DNA from: Yoonia sp.
GTDB lineage: Bacteria > Pseudomonadota > Alphaproteobacteria > Rhodobacterales > Rhodobacteraceae
NCBI GenBank assembly: GCA_029252195.1
Contig: JAQXBV010000086.1
Coordinates: forward strand, 1-44,697
Length of the DNA: 44,697 nucleotides
Reading direction: 5' to 3'
How positions within the stretch are numbered: position 1 is the stretch's first letter; every line of letters starts with the position of its first letter. The position numbers and the translations under genes are program-made. Under the pieces are notes generated by a model. The model saw only the letters and a program-made list of their open reading frames with translations. It had not been told where the DNA came from and ran no database searches. Below, one piece after another: positions 35,066 to 43,462 of the stretch.

Positions 35066-36688
35066 ATGACTGATGCAACCGGACCGATGGTCGCCGCCGA
35101 TGGCCGCCCTCTCAAGGCCAGCTTGAACCGTGCCTTGCGCCGCCAGAAAATGCGTGCGCTACTGCTGATCTCACCCCTGCTTTTCTTCATTATGATCACG
35201 TTCATCATACCGATCGGGCAGATGCTGTTCCGTTCGGTTGAAAACCAGATTGTCGGTGACGTGTTGCCGACAACCGTGGTGGCGCTGGATGCGTGGTCCG
35301 TCAAATCGGGCGAGGCCCCGGGCGAAGAGGTTTTCTTTGCCCTCACACAAGATTTGGTCTTGGCCGCCGAGCGCAAAGAGCACACACGCCTTGGCTCGCG
35401 CCTGAACTACGAAGATCCGGGCATCTCGTCGTTGTTCCGTAAATCCGGCCGCAATGTGGAAGTCATGGGCGAGGGCTATGCCAAGCAGTTTGATGCGCTC
35501 GACGAGCGTTGGGCCGAAACCAACACATTCTCCGAGATTCTGGCAGATCCAGAGTGGCTTGCTGATGCAGCACAGGTCGAAACCGCTGCCGATATGGACC
35601 GGTTTGAGGTGAATGAGGACGCTGCAACCTATTTGCCGCGCACCGTAGCCGCCTACACCTCTTTTGCCAATTACATGATCGCCGATAAAGGCAAAGATCC
35701 CGCGAAATCAAAGCCTTGGAATACGTTGCACTTGGCATTGTTCGAAGACTTACGCGCGGCACCCGAAATTACCATAGCAAGTGCCTACGGCGATATGTTG
35801 CGGACTGCCGCCGCGGCCGTGCCGACGTTCGAGACCGAGACGCTTTCGGCCTCTTTTGCCAAGATCGACAAAGACTGGCTTGATCCAGATGTTTGGAGCA
35901 CGATCAAGCGGTATAGCCCGTCCTATACAAACGGTTATTTTCTGAACGCGATCGACATGGAAAAGACCGTTGACGGGCCAGCATGGCGCCCCGAAGACCA
36001 GCAGATTTATCTGACGTTGTTCTGGCGGACGCTTTTGATGTCCATGACCATTACGATTTCGTGCATTTTGCTGGGCTACCCCGTGGCATGGCTTTTGGCC
36101 AACTTGCCCGCGCGAACCGCGAACCTGTTGATGATCCTTGTGCTGTTGCCGTTCTGGACTTCGCTCTTGGTGCGGACATCGGCTTGGAAGATTTTGTTGC
36201 AACAGCAGGGGGTTATCAACGATATCGTTGTCTGGCTTGGCCTTGTGGCGGATGATAACCGGCTGGCATTGATCAACAACGCGACCGGGACGATCATTGC
36301 GATGACGCACATCTTGCTGCCGTTCATGATCCTGCCGCTCTATTCGGTGATGAAGACGATCCCGCCCACCTATCTGCGCGCGGCAAAGTCACTGGGTGCG
36401 ACGAACTGGACAGCCTTTTGGCGGGTCTACTTTCCACAGTCGGTGCCGGGCATTGGTGCGGGCTCGATCCTCGTATTCATCCTGTCAATCGGCTACTATA
36501 TCACGCCGGAAATCGTGGGCGGCACCAAAGGGGTCTTTATCTCCAACCGGATTGCCTACCATATCTCCAGCTCTTTGAACTGGGGTCTGGCCGCCGCGCT
36601 TGGCACCATTCTACTCGCCGTCGTCATGCTGCTCTACTGGGCATATGACCGGATCGTCGGCATCGATAACGTGAAACTGGGGGGCTAA
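35066..36688 (+). CDS. ABC transporter permease, PotB-like, with a large periplasmic insertion
   Basis: 540 residues, nearly twice the usual PotB length. A first membrane helix (about 30-52) is followed by a charged, soluble stretch of about 255 residues (roughly 55-310). The standard permease core then resumes (LFWRTLLMSMTITISCILLG onward) with five helices and the EAA loop AAKSLGATNWTAFWRVYFPQS. The insertion, predicted periplasmic, is rich in acidic and helical segments; I recognise no known domain. The ATG at 35066 follows GGGGATAA. It sits between the binding protein and second permease genes. The core and context support the permease call; the insertion may dock the binding protein. Confidence 0.9.
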   Translation: MTDATGPMVAADGRPLKASLNRALRRQKMRALLLISPLLFFIMITFIIPIGQMLFRSVENQIVGDVLPTTVVALDAWSVKSGEAPGEEVFFALTQDLVLAAERKEHTRLGSRLNYEDPGISSLFRKSGRNVEVMGEGYAKQFDALDERWAETNTFSEILADPEWLADAAQVETAADMDRFEVNEDAATYLPRTVAAYTSFANYMIADKGKDPAKSKPWNTLHLALFEDLRAAPEITIASAYGDMLRTAAAAVPTFETETLSASFAKIDKDWLDPDVWSTIKRYSPSYTNGYFLNAIDMEKTVDGPAWRPEDQQIYLTLFWRTLLMSMTITISCILLGYPVAWLLANLPARTANLLMILVLLPFWTSLLVRTSAWKILLQQQGVINDIVVWLGLVADDNRLALINNATGTIIAMTHILLPFMILPLYSVMKTIPPTYLRAAKSLGATNWTAFWRVYFPQSVPGIGAGSILVFILSIGYYITPEIVGGTKGVFISNRIAYHISSSLNWGLAAALGTILLAVVMLLYWAYDRIVGIDNVKLGG

Positions 36689-36692
36689 GAAT

Positions 36693-37916
36693 ATGGCGAG
36701 CGTAGTTTATAACGGCACAGTGCCAACGCCGAGCCTGACAGGGTTCACCATGCCCGTCACAGCCGCAATGGGCGCGTTTTTCGGTTTGATTGCAGGGCAA
36801 TCGACGGGGCTTGGGGCCCTGCTAGGAATTGTTGTCGGTGCGATTGCGGGGGCAGCGATCGCCTTCGTGTTGGTCACGATGGTCAGCTACAAAGTAGGCC
36901 GCTGGTCTGCGATCGGGGTGATCGGGATCATAGGCTTGCTCACCGGCGGCACGATTGGCCTTGTTGTTGGCCTGATCGCAGGTGCGCTGCTTGGCTGGTG
37001 CGCGTACTGGCTGCACTTGGGCGGCTACCGCAAGAGCCTGCCGCCCTATGCGACATCCGGACAGGTACTGTGGCACAATACGTTCAAATTCATCTGCGGG
37101 CTGATCTTCTTCTTTTTGATCGCGCCGATCATCACGATCATTCCACTGTCGTTTAACGCGCAAGACTTCTTTACCTTCACGCCAGAAATGTTGGCGCTGG
37201 ATCCGGCGGGCTACTCGCTCAAGCATTACCAAGACTTCTTTACCAATGACGACTGGCTGCGTCCGATGAAGAACTCGCTGATCATCGCGCCATTCGCGAC
37301 GATTATCTCTGTGTCCTTGGGGACTTTGGCAGCCATTGGTCTAAGCCAGTCGCACGTGCCGTTCCGTCGTGGGATCATGGCGATCCTGATTTCGCCGATG
37401 ATCGTGCCTTTGATTATCTCCGCGACAGGCATGTTCTTTTTCTACAGCCAGATGGGTCTGTGGATGGAAGACAACTTTGGCATCTCCAAATCGCTTTCGG
37501 GCTATATCAAGGTGATCTTGGCGCATGCCGCCTTGGGTATTCCCTTTGTGATCATCACCGTGACCGCGACGCTTGTGGGCTTTGATAATTCGCTGACACG
37601 GGCGGCTGCCAACATGGGGGCGACACCGACGGTAACGTTCTTCCGCGTGCAGATGCCGTTGATTTTGCCCGGTGTGATCTCCGGCGCGCTCTTTGCCTTC
37701 ATCACGTCATTTGACGAGGTGGTTGTGGTGCTCTTTGTGGGGGCCGCTGCGCAAAAGACATTGCCGTGGCAGATGTTTACCGGCCTGCGCGAGCAGATCA
37801 GCCCGACGATCCTGGCCGTGGCCACGATCCTCGTGATCTTCTCGATTATCTTGTTGGCAACAGTCGAAGTGCTGCGTCGCCGCTCCGAGCGCCTGCGTGG
37901 CATGTCGCCAACCTAG
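36693..37916 (+). CDS. ABC transporter permease, PotC-like, with an N-terminal membrane extension
   Basis: 407 residues, about 130 more than typical PotC. The extra N-terminus (about 15-110) is a glycine/alanine-rich series of three or four hydrophobic segments with small-residue spacing (GALLGIVVGAIAGAAIAF, GLVVGLIAGALLG). The canonical permease follows from about residue 130 (FICGLIFFFLIAPIITIIPL) with the EAA loop RAAANMGATPTVTFFRVQMPLI near 310-330 (read in the family as EAA---G). It starts four bases after the upstream permease gene and ends the operon. Its 3' end overlaps the convergent AEC transporter gene by four bases. Confidence 0.9.
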   Translation: MASVVYNGTVPTPSLTGFTMPVTAAMGAFFGLIAGQSTGLGALLGIVVGAIAGAAIAFVLVTMVSYKVGRWSAIGVIGIIGLLTGGTIGLVVGLIAGALLGWCAYWLHLGGYRKSLPPYATSGQVLWHNTFKFICGLIFFFLIAPIITIIPLSFNAQDFFTFTPEMLALDPAGYSLKHYQDFFTNDDWLRPMKNSLIIAPFATIISVSLGTLAAIGLSQSHVPFRRGIMAILISPMIVPLIISATGMFFFYSQMGLWMEDNFGISKSLSGYIKVILAHAALGIPFVIITVTATLVGFDNSLTRAAANMGATPTVTFFRVQMPLILPGVISGALFAFITSFDEVVVVLFVGAAAQKTLPWQMFTGLREQISPTILAVATILVIFSIILLATVEVLRRRSERLRGMSPT

Positions 37917-38842
37917 GGCAGTAGCGCGAGCCAACCCCATGCCGTCAGAATGGTCAGCCCCGTCGCAATCAAAACGGCGGAGGCGGCCACCCTGCGGGAC
38001 CGTCCGTACATATCGGCAAACAGATAGGCGTTCACACCCGGTGCCATCGCCCCGGTGACCACTGCAGAGCGCAGTTCCGGTGTTGTCAGGTCGAGCCATT
38101 TTCCAAAGCCAAATGTCAGGGCAGGGTGCAAGATGAGCGATATTGCCACCGCGAAAAGGATCGTGCGCATGTCGCCTTCGGGACGGTAGCGATAAAGCAC
38201 ACCGCCGAGGCCAAAGAGCGCTGCGGGCAGCGCCGCCTTTGACGTCATCGTCAGCGCATCGACGAGGATTTTGGGCAAGGTGCTCCCCGTCAGGTTGATG
38301 AAAAAGCCTGCGCCAAGGGCGATAATCAACGCATTCTTGAACACAGCCTTGAAGACTTTTTGCGGCAAAGCCGCGAGCGATCCGCCGCGGTTGCGCACCA
38401 CTTCCATCGCAATGATCCCTGTGGTGTAGCAAATCGGCGCGTTCAGCGCGATGATCGCAAAATTGGATGTGAGCGCTGTGCTGCCGTAAGCCCGCTCTGT
38501 AATCGGCAACCCCAAGAGCACCGAGTTTGAAAACAACCCGACAAAGCCGATGGCGACGCTGTCTTCCCAGTCGCGGTCAAAGATATACCGCGCGCCCAAA
38601 AGCCCGATTGCAAAGCAGATCAAGGCGCTGGCGTAATAGCTGAACAACAACGGAAAATGGAAATTCTCGCTCAGATCCAGCGAGGAAATCGCCAGAAAGA
38701 GCAGGCAAGGGATCGCAAACCCTTGGGTGAATTTCATCAGGCTGTCGACGAGTGCTGCACTGAAGTAGCCTTGCCAAACGGAGATATAGCCGAACCCCAA
38801 AACGATGAAGACGGGCAGGATAACGTCGATTAGTGCGTTCAT
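37913..38842 (-). CDS. AEC-family transporter (auxin efflux carrier type)
   Basis: 309 residues with about ten membrane helices in the AEC/BART arrangement. The N-terminal repeat has ILPVFIVLGFGYI and KFTQGFAIPCLLFLAIS; the central part has GLFSNSVLLGLPI; the C-terminal repeat ends with VTGAMAPGVNAYLFADMYG. Bacterial relatives move malate, malonate or other organic acids; the substrate is not deducible here. There is no clear ribosome-binding site before ATG 38842. It converges on the ABC importer operon and lies downstream of the hydrolase-tatD-holB operon, from which it is separated by a 68-base gap with a repeat-like motif. Confidence 0.88.
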   Translation of the reverse strand: MNALIDVILPVFIVLGFGYISVWQGYFSAALVDSLMKFTQGFAIPCLLFLAISSLDLSENFHFPLLFSYYASALICFAIGLLGARYIFDRDWEDSVAIGFVGLFSNSVLLGLPITERAYGSTALTSNFAIIALNAPICYTTGIIAMEVVRNRGGSLAALPQKVFKAVFKNALIIALGAGFFINLTGSTLPKILVDALTMTSKAALPAALFGLGGVLYRYRPEGDMRTILFAVAISLILHPALTFGFGKWLDLTTPELRSAVVTGAMAPGVNAYLFADMYGRSRRVAASAVLIATGLTILTAWGWLALLP

Positions 38843-38876
38843 GGGGCGGAACTTTTCGATTGGGGCCGGTGTTGGA

Positions 38877-38908
38877 GCCTCCGGCGGAGGTATTTGGGGC
38901 CAAAAGAA
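38877..38908. repeat. GC-palindrome motif of a type recurrent in roseobacter genomes
   Basis: CCTCCGGCGGAGG (38878-38890) is followed by TATTTGGGGCCAAAAGAAG. I recall near-identical 'CCTCCGGCGGGGATATTTGG' strings scattered between genes in Rhodobacteraceae. Only one copy occurs in this window, so repetition cannot be shown here. Confidence 0.4.
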
Positions 38909-38910
38909 GC

Positions 38911-39714
38911 CTAAGCAGTGGTGGTCAGTTCCATCCCGTCAAAGGCGGGGTGGATATGGGCAGCGGTTTCTTGGTCAACGGTCTCATAGTCAAGATCGAC
39001 GTGCATATTGGTCAGCACGGCCATTTTGGCTTCGGATTTTGCGATCCAAGCCAAGGTGTTGTCCAGATGGCTGTGGGTGGGGTGGGGCGCGCGGCGCAAG
39101 GCGTCGACGATCCAGATATCGAGGTTCTGAAGCTGCGCCCAAGCGGCATCAGAAATGTCGGACACGTCAGGCATATAGGCCACATTCCCCACACGCAGCC
39201 CAAGCGCGTCGATATTACCATGGGTCACGGTGATCGGCGTCACGGTGATCGGGCCACCAGCGCCGTCAATCGTCACATCGCCGTCAAGTGTGTTGAGCTC
39301 GCAGATCGGCGGATAGGACGACCCCTTGGGCTGCACAAAGGCATAGCCGAACCGCGCCAGCAGTGCGTCCGAGGTTTCGCCATCGGCCCAGATTTGTAGC
39401 CGTTGCCCTGTGTTGAAAACCACCATGCGCAGGTCATCGAGGCCGTGCACATGATCGGCATGGGCGTGGGTATAGATCACGGCGTCAAGCGCGCCGACGC
39501 CGGCCTCCAGCAACTGATTACGCATATCGGGCGAGGTATCGACCAGCACGCGGGTGTGCTGGTCGCCGCGCGTGCGGGTGATCAGCAGAGAGCAGCGCTG
39601 GCGGCGGTTCTTGGGGTTGGCAGGATCACATGCCCCCCATTGCCCACCAAGGCGCGGCACCCCGCCCGACGAGCCGCAGCCGAGGATGCGAAAGGTGATC
39701 GTGCCGGCGCTCAT
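38911..39714 (-). CDS. MBL-fold metallo-hydrolase, PhnP-like
   Basis: 267 residues with the metallo-beta-lactamase metal motif YTHAHADHVHGLDDLR (HxHxDH), a preceding DTSPDMRNQLL aspartate, a VTHGN histidine segment and a C-terminal HSHLDNTLAW histidine pair. The N-terminal GCGSSGGVPRLGGQWGACDP is typical of the PhnP/cyclic phosphodiesterase subgroup found next to tatD in proteobacteria. The exact substrate is unknown; no phosphonate genes are nearby. ATG 39714 overlaps the tatD stop (ATGA), so the two are coupled. A start at 39729 would add five residues. Confidence 0.87.
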   Translation of the reverse strand: MSAGTITFRILGCGSSGGVPRLGGQWGACDPANPKNRRQRCSLLITRTRGDQHTRVLVDTSPDMRNQLLEAGVGALDAVIYTHAHADHVHGLDDLRMVVFNTGQRLQIWADGETSDALLARFGYAFVQPKGSSYPPICELNTLDGDVTIDGAGGPITVTPITVTHGNIDALGLRVGNVAYMPDVSDISDAAWAQLQNLDIWIVDALRRAPHPTHSHLDNTLAWIAKSEAKMAVLTNMHVDLDYETVDQETAAHIHPAFDGMELTTTA

Positions 39715-40499
39715 AGCGCTGCCTTCCAAAACAAACGGTCGAAGTTGGCCGTCGTTTGGCGGGCGAAATCATCATAGCTGAGCCCGAAAAGCTCTGCGCC
39801 AACGGCGGCGGTATGGACCGAGTAGGCGGGCTCGTTGCGCTTGCCGCGTTTGGGTTTGGGCGCGAGATAGGGGCTGTCGGTTTCGACCAGAATGCGGTCA
39901 AGCGGGGCGCTCGCAAAGATATCGCGGACCTCCTGGCTTTTGGGGAAGGTCGCGATTCCCGACATCGACAGATAGAACCCGAGGTCAAGCGCCGCGCGGC
40001 CCAACGCGGGACTGCTGGAGAAGCAATGCATGACGCAAGTATAGGCCCCGTTGGCGTATTCTTCGGCCAAGATCCGCGCCATGTCGTCGTCTGCTGCGCG
40101 TGCGTGAATGATTAGCGGCAGCTTTGTTTCGCGGGCGGCAGCGATATGAATGCGCAGAGATTTCTTTTGGATGTCAGCACTTTCGGCGGTGTAATAGTAG
40201 TCCAGACCAGTCTCGCCGATGCCCACAAATTTCGGGTGTTTGGACAACGCAATCAACTCATCAACACTGGTCAGGGGCTCTTCGGCAGCACTCATCGGAT
40301 GGGTGCCTGCGGCGTAGAACACTTGCGGGTTGGCCTCTGCGATGGCCCGCACCGCAGGTTCGTTGCGCAACCGTGTGCAGATGGTGACCATCCGCTCCAC
40401 ACCGGCCTCAAGCGCACGCGCGATGATCTCGGGGCGCTCGTTGTCAAAGTCGGGGAAATCGAGATGGCAGTGGCTGTCGACAATCGTGGCTTGGCCCAT
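39711..40499 (-). CDS. TatD-family metal-dependent hydrolase
   Basis: 262 residues of the amidohydrolase superfamily. Metal-binding motifs are DSHCHLDF at the N-terminus, GIGETGLDYYY, LIIHARAADDD, MHCFSSS and the C-terminal VETDSPYLAPKPKRGKRNEP. TatD proteins are 3'-5' deoxyribonucleases implicated in DNA repair and quality control. This one lies in a run holB-tatD-hydrolase, starting 14 bases after the holB stop. Length and motifs are normal. Confidence 0.93.
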   Translation of the reverse strand: MGQATIVDSHCHLDFPDFDNERPEIIARALEAGVERMVTICTRLRNEPAVRAIAEANPQVFYAAGTHPMSAAEEPLTSVDELIALSKHPKFVGIGETGLDYYYTAESADIQKKSLRIHIAAARETKLPLIIHARAADDDMARILAEEYANGAYTCVMHCFSSSPALGRAALDLGFYLSMSGIATFPKSQEVRDIFASAPLDRILVETDSPYLAPKPKRGKRNEPAYSVHTAAVGAELFGLSYDDFARQTTANFDRLFWKAAL

Positions 40500-40513
40500 G
40501 CGGATCTCTCTTT

Positions 40514-41638
40514 TTAGGTTTGCGCGACGCGGCGCGCCGTCTCTTCTATCTTGAATATCATATCAAGGATCAGCGAGGCGGGGTCAAGGTTGACCGCTTT
40601 GCCGTGGCGTACCCGCTCGGAGAGATTTTGCTGCAATTCGGCCCAGGCGCGCGCGGCTGTGTCGTTGGGCGACAGGCGGGCCAGCAACCGCGCTTCATGG
40701 GGCGCGCCTTGGCTATGCGGCTCGCCAAAGAGGCCAGCGCGGGCGGCGCGGGCAAGGAAGTGATCGATCAGATCGAGCGTCAGCCCATAACGCATCTCGG
40801 CCCCGCGTGCGGCACAGGCATCGGCCAGTCTGAGCGCGGAAATCCGGTCGATACGCGGCGCGCCCTCGAACAGGCGGACCAGCTCGGCATAAAGCGCAAG
40901 CCCGTCGTGGTGCAAAAGCTTGATCGCGTCACCCGCAGAGCCACCTGACAGCGCGGCAAGGCTCTCGGTGTTGTCAATGTCAAAGCCCGCTTGAGCCAAG
41001 GCGCTGTGCAGATCATCGGTCTCCAATCTGCCGCAACGCAATTCGCGGCAGCGCGACCGGATCGTGGGCAGCAGACGTGACGGCTGATGTGCGATCAGCA
41101 AAAGCGTGGTGCGCGCGGGCGGTTCTTCAAGCTCTTTCAGGATCGCGTTTGCCGCGTTGCGGTTCATTTCATCGGCGGCATCCACGATCACGACGCGGCG
41201 GCCCCCATCGGCGGAGGACATGTGGAAGAAGTCCTTGAGCCCGCGCACTGCGTCCACCGTGATTTCTTGACGCAGCTTTTTGGTGTCGTGATTATAGGGG
41301 CGACGCACAACGGACAGGCGCGGATGCGCACCCGATTGCACAAGCCTTGCGTCGCGGTTCTCGGACGCGACGGTCAGCGCGGTGGCGGCAGGGGGCTCCT
41401 CGCCGAAAAAGCCGCCCCCGGTTTGTTCCGCGAGCAAAAACGTGGCGATTTTCCACGCCAAGGTCGCCTTGCCAACGCCGCGCGGTCCAGTGATCAGCCA
41501 GCCGGAATGAAGGCGGCCTGTGTTGTAGGCGTCAAGGAAATCGGCTTCGGCGCGGGCTTGCCCGAACAGGGTGTGGGTTTCGCGCGGATGCGGCGCACCC
41601 TCAATGCGGTCTGGTTCCGGAAGGGTCTCGTCGCTCAT
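40514..41638 (-). CDS. holB: DNA polymerase III subunit delta'
   Basis: Clamp-loader subunit of the replicative polymerase; an AAA+ protein that assembles with gamma/tau and delta. 374 residues. It begins after a short acidic leader with a Walker A-like GPRGVGKATLAWKIA and has DAADEMNRNAANAILKELEEPP (delta'-typical; shown here: NAILKELEEPP), then the SRC-type sensor motif IRSRCRELRC. The zinc-binding cysteine cluster seen in E. coli delta' is not evident, as in many alphaproteobacteria. The start overlaps the tmk stop by four bases (ATGA). The tmk-holB-tatD order is widely conserved in bacteria and supports the call. Confidence 0.93.
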   Translation of the reverse strand: MSDETLPEPDRIEGAPHPRETHTLFGQARAEADFLDAYNTGRLHSGWLITGPRGVGKATLAWKIATFLLAEQTGGGFFGEEPPAATALTVASENRDARLVQSGAHPRLSVVRRPYNHDTKKLRQEITVDAVRGLKDFFHMSSADGGRRVVIVDAADEMNRNAANAILKELEEPPARTTLLLIAHQPSRLLPTIRSRCRELRCGRLETDDLHSALAQAGFDIDNTESLAALSGGSAGDAIKLLHHDGLALYAELVRLFEGAPRIDRISALRLADACAARGAEMRYGLTLDLIDHFLARAARAGLFGEPHSQGAPHEARLLARLSPNDTAARAWAELQQNLSERVRHGKAVNLDPASLILDMIFKIEETARRVAQT

Positions 41639-42240
41639 GCGTAGGCCGCAATCTCGGAGGCGATCTGGTCGGCTGTGCGGTTGCCATCAATCAAGACGCA
41701 ACGGGCGGGGTAGGCTTTTGCAAGGGTCAGAAAGCCGTGGCGCAGGGTCTCTTGAAAGCCAAGCCCGAAGTCTTCGAACCGGTCTTCACCAGACCCACGC
41801 GCAAGGCCGCGGGCGAGGGCGATTTGCGGGTCCATATCGATGATGAACGTCAGGTCAGGTTCACGCCCGATCATCAACTCGTGCAGGGCATCGACCTTGC
41901 CGCGCAGATCGCCGCGCGTGGCGCCTTGATAAACGCGGGTGCTGTCGGCGAAACGGTCGCAAATCACGGTTGTTCCGGCCGCAAGAGCAGGGGCAATGGT
42001 CTTTTCCAGATGGTCGCGGCGCGCGGCGGTGAACAGCAAGATTTCGGTTTCGGCGCTCCAGCGGTCAGGCGCGCCAGTCAAAACCAGATTGCGGATTTCT
42101 TCGGCGCCTGCGCTGCCACCGGGTTCGCGGGTGAGGATATGGGCTTCGCCACGGCTTTCGAGCAGCGCGGCAAAGCGGCGCGATTGTGTGGATTTACCCG
42201 ATCCGTCGATCCCTTCAAATGTGATGAAACGGCCAGCCAT
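41635..42240 (-). CDS. tmk: Thymidylate kinase
   Basis: Phosphorylates dTMP to dTDP for DNA synthesis. The ATG at 42240 (MAGRFITFEGIDG) gives 201 residues, normal length. The P-loop is FEGIDGSGKSTQ, the DRY-type motif is ICDRFADSTRVYQG, and a LID-like arginine-rich segment is GLARGSGEDRFED. The frame remains open to 42399, but that extension overlaps the carboxypeptidase gene and is not coding. It starts ten bases after the carboxypeptidase stop and overlaps holB at its 3' end. Confidence 0.96.
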   Translation of the reverse strand: MAGRFITFEGIDGSGKSTQSRRFAALLESRGEAHILTREPGGSAGAEEIRNLVLTGAPDRWSAETEILLFTAARRDHLEKTIAPALAAGTTVICDRFADSTRVYQGATRGDLRGKVDALHELMIGREPDLTFIIDMDPQIALARGLARGSGEDRFEDFGLGFQETLRHGFLTLAKAYPARCVLIDGNRTADQIASEIAAYA

Positions 42241-42250
42241 AACGCGCAGA

Positions 42251-43441
42251 TTACACCGCGTCTTCTGTGGGCGCGGCGGGTTTCGGTCCAAAGCGCTCCC
42301 AAAGGACCAAGGCCGCAGTGCGTAACCGCGTTGCAAATCCGCCAAGTGGAACATCCTGATCGGCCACAAGGGCGATACGGGTTTCCGGCATTCCTTCAAA
42401 GGAGATGACCAGTTCGCCCAGCTTTTGTCCTTTTGTGATCGGCGCCTGAACTGGCGTTTCGTAAACGATCTCTGCTGAAATGCCGTTTGAGGTGTTCATG
42501 AGCGGCACGAGCAGGGAAAGGTCTTCTGCAACGGTCAGGCCAACGGTCGGAATGTCACCCATCCACACATCGGCCTGCGCAAGACGCGCGCCGCCCTTGA
42601 CGACATTCTTCTGCGCGAATTGACGGAACGCCCAATTGACGATTTTCTCGGCTTCTTCACGGCGCTCTTGCGTGCTTGTCAAGCCGGTGATCACAAATAT
42701 GATACGGCGATCCCCTTGCTTGGCAGAACCGACGAGACCGTAGCCTGCCTCTGTGGTGTGGCCGGTCTTGAGGCCATCCGCCCCAATACCAAGGCCCAAG
42801 ATGGGATTGCGGTTTTGAGTGTTGGACGGCACGCGACCGTCAAAGAGAAACTCTTGTTCAGAGAAGATCGGATAGAATGTCGGGTAGTCCGTGATCAGAC
42901 GGTCGGCAAGAATACCGAGGTCCTTCATCGACATACGCTGACCCGTCGCGGGCCAACCATTGGAGTTTGCGAAATTCGAGTTCATCATGCCCATCTGCTG
43001 GGCGCGCTGTGTCATCATGCGGGCAAACCCCGCCTCGGTGCCGTCCAGCGAGAGCGCCTCGGCCAGAACCGAGCTCGCGTCATTGCCCGACAACACGATG
43101 ACACCACGCAGCAAGTCTTCGACTTTGACGCGGTCGGTTGTGTCCAGAAACATAGAGCTGCCGCCATATGCCGCCGAATGGCTGGATACAGGAAGTAACT
43201 CGTCAATCTGTAAACGACCGTCCGCAATAGCCTCAAACGCCATGTAGATCGTCATCAATTTGGACATGGACGCGGGCGGCAGAGGTTCATCGGCGTTCTT
43301 GGACAACAAGACAGTGCCTGTCGTCTGATCCAAGACATAGGCCGCCGTCGCCTTGGTATCGAGCGCCTGCGCGCTTGCAGCCATTGGCGCAAACATCAAA
43401 ACCACGGCAAAGGCCGCGAAGCGGCGCATTGATCTCAACAT
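42251..43441 (-). CDS. dacC: D-alanyl-D-alanine carboxypeptidase (penicillin-binding protein 5/6 type)
   Basis: Trims the terminal D-alanine from peptidoglycan pentapeptides in the periplasm. 396 residues with a signal peptide (FAAFAVVLMFAPMAASAQA). The three penicillin-binding motifs are complete: SxxK in ASMSKLM (Ser58, Lys61), SGN (118-120) and KTG (226-228). A C-terminal beta-rich domain (about 290-370) and a terminal hydrophobic/amphipathic tail (TRLRTAALVLWERFG) that can bind the membrane follow. The choice among dacA, dacC and dacD names is arbitrary. ATG 43441 follows GGAG. It lies 21 bases after the SPOR lipoprotein gene in the same operon. Confidence 0.9.
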   Translation of the reverse strand: MLRSMRRFAAFAVVLMFAPMAASAQALDTKATAAYVLDQTTGTVLLSKNADEPLPPASMSKLMTIYMAFEAIADGRLQIDELLPVSSHSAAYGGSSMFLDTTDRVKVEDLLRGVIVLSGNDASSVLAEALSLDGTEAGFARMMTQRAQQMGMMNSNFANSNGWPATGQRMSMKDLGILADRLITDYPTFYPIFSEQEFLFDGRVPSNTQNRNPILGLGIGADGLKTGHTTEAGYGLVGSAKQGDRRIIFVITGLTSTQERREEAEKIVNWAFRQFAQKNVVKGGARLAQADVWMGDIPTVGLTVAEDLSLLVPLMNTSNGISAEIVYETPVQAPITKGQKLGELVISFEGMPETRIALVADQDVPLGGFATRLRTAALVLWERFGPKPAAPTEDAV

Positions 43442-43462
43442 GGGACAGCTCCGTTGTAGTGA

